Assembly: GCA_903919165.1 (NCBI GenBank)
Contig: CAIXHJ010000180.1
Span: 1-6,062 of the forward strand
Direction of reading: 5' to 3'
Source: an uncultured Holophagaceae bacterium
GTDB lineage: Bacteria > Acidobacteriota > Holophagae > Holophagales > Holophagaceae
DNA: 6,062 nt
Shown: positions 5,440 to 6,062 of the stretch, in pieces
Layout of the letters: each line of letters begins with the position of its first letter
Position numbering within the stretch: the stretch's first letter is position 1
Made by a program: the position numbers and the translations under genes
Notes under the pieces: model-generated
Told to the model about the DNA's origin: nothing
Databases searched by the model: none
What the model saw: only the letters and a program-made list of their open reading frames with translations

Positions 5440-6062
5440 GTGCCATCTGTTCTCACCCGATACGTCCTTCGGCGCTGGGCCACACCGTTCCTGGGGGCCC
5501 TGCTGTTCTACGGGTTCTTGCTCCTCTCCTGGGAGATGGTCCGCATTTCAAAAGAGATCTTTTCTGAGGGGGCCCCTCTTCGCTGGTTGCTGCCGCTCCT
5601 GCTGACCTCCATGCCTGAGAACCTTGGACTGGTGCTCCCCATGGCCGCAGTATTGGGAGGACTGCTTGGCACCCAGCAGCTCATGGAGGGGTCCGAACTT
5701 GTGGCCGCTCAGGGACTGGGTGCTGGTCGGCGAACCTGGGCGACCCCGTGGGCCCTCATGGCTTTCTTGCTTCTGCTTCTGGCCACTCTAAATGCTCACT
5801 TCCTTGTGCCTTACGCAGCCCGAATGCAACAGAAGGTCCGTGTTCGGATGGCCGAGGAGGCCAAAGCCAGATTTCTCCGTCCTGGAGCCCCGCCCTGGTT
5901 CCCGCCTAGTGCCCCGGACCGGGCTTTCTGGGTATCCCCTGCTGGACAAATCCACATCATGGAATCCTCGCCACAGGGTGTGCAGCACCTCACGGCCTCA
6001 ACCATGACCTATGCTCTGGAGGCCAAGCCGGATGGATCCTCCGAGTTGCAACTCCATCTCTC
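5440..6062 (+). CDS. LptF/LptG (YjgP/YjgQ) family LPS export permease, N-terminal part only (207 codons)
   Basis: LptF and LptG form the inner-membrane part of the LptB2FG transporter, which extracts LPS and feeds it to the periplasmic Lpt bridge. The frame starts at GTG 5440, the first start after an in-frame TAA at 5422-5424, and is open to the window end. The N-terminus LTRYVLRRWATPFLG (5-19) has the family's RY-x-L-R pattern. Transmembrane helices lie at about 16-34, 60-80 and 103-122. Between the second and third is the cytoplasmic coupling-helix region GTQQLMEGSELVAAQGLGAG (77-96), where the family contacts the LptB ATPase. After LNAHFLVPYAARMQQKVR (117-134) the chain enters the periplasmic domain. 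A typical member has about 350-400 residues, so roughly half is seen. No good Shine-Dalgarno precedes the GTG (only GGAT, 5430-5433). Whether this is LptF or LptG cannot be decided here. Its position after kdsD supports LPS assembly. Confidence 0.88.
   Translation, partial: MPSVLTRYVLRRWATPFLGALLFYGFLLLSWEMVRISKEIFSEGAPLRWLLPLLLTSMPENLGLVLPMAAVLGGLLGTQQLMEGSELVAAQGLGAGRRTWATPWALMAFLLLLLATLNAHFLVPYAARMQQKVRVRMAEEAKARFLRPGAPPWFPPSAPDRAFWVSPAGQIHIMESSPQGVQHLTASTMTYALEAKPDGSSELQLHL

Noticed and set aside
1..6062. CRISPR arrays, insertion sequences, phage genes, toxin-antitoxin or other accessory systems
   Set aside because: I saw no regularly spaced direct repeats, transposase motifs, or integration at the tRNA 3' end (no duplicated tRNA tail nearby). 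All sizeable genes belong to lactate metabolism or LPS assembly.

Overview
The window has two unrelated parts: a lactate uptake and oxidation locus with its own regulator (about 1-4100), and a cell-envelope (LPS) locus (about 4378-6062). A tRNA gene separates them. Base composition looks GC-rich by eye in the genes, with two AT-rich intergenic patches (about 3304-3383 and 5365-5430). An arabinose-5-phosphate isomerase and an LptF/LptG-type permease point to a Gram-negative, LPS-making bacterium. The protein style and the lactate permease/FAD-Fe-S dehydrogenase pairing would fit a Holophaga/Geothrix-like acidobacterium or a proteobacterium. The sequence does not settle the taxon.

Region 1 (1-3383, minus strand). 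A lactate permease gene (start 3209, stop 1449) is followed, across a 97-base gap with a strong hairpin, by a large FAD-linked (D-)lactate dehydrogenase gene. The dehydrogenase starts at 1351 and leaves the window at base 1, so only its first 450 residues are visible. The order permease then dehydrogenase suggests one operon: import lactate, then oxidise it to pyruvate at the membrane.

Region 2 (3384-4100, plus strand). A FadR-type GntR regulator with an intact metal/effector site is transcribed divergently from the permease. The AT-rich region between them holds a perfect TATAAT box for the permease and a TGGTCAGACCA palindrome that fits the TGGTnnnACCA operator style of PdhR/LldR-type regulators. 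The simplest reading is a lactate-responsive repressor acting on the permease-dehydrogenase operon.

Region 3 (4101-4377). A nested inverted repeat lies between the regulator and a convergent tRNA gene with anticodon CAT. The tRNA resembles the lysidine-dependent tRNA-Ile2 rather than tRNA-Met.

Region 4 (4378-6062, plus strand). A complete kdsD (328 residues, GTG start) is followed after 75 AT-rich bases by the first 207 residues of an LptF/LptG-family permease (GTG start) that runs off the window. One makes the precursor of Kdo and the other helps export LPS, so the pairing is functionally coherent.

Nothing here looks like an undescribed system. The points worth a second look are regulatory: the operator, the hairpin between the two lactate genes, the regulator's missing Shine-Dalgarno, and the nested repeat beside the tRNA.
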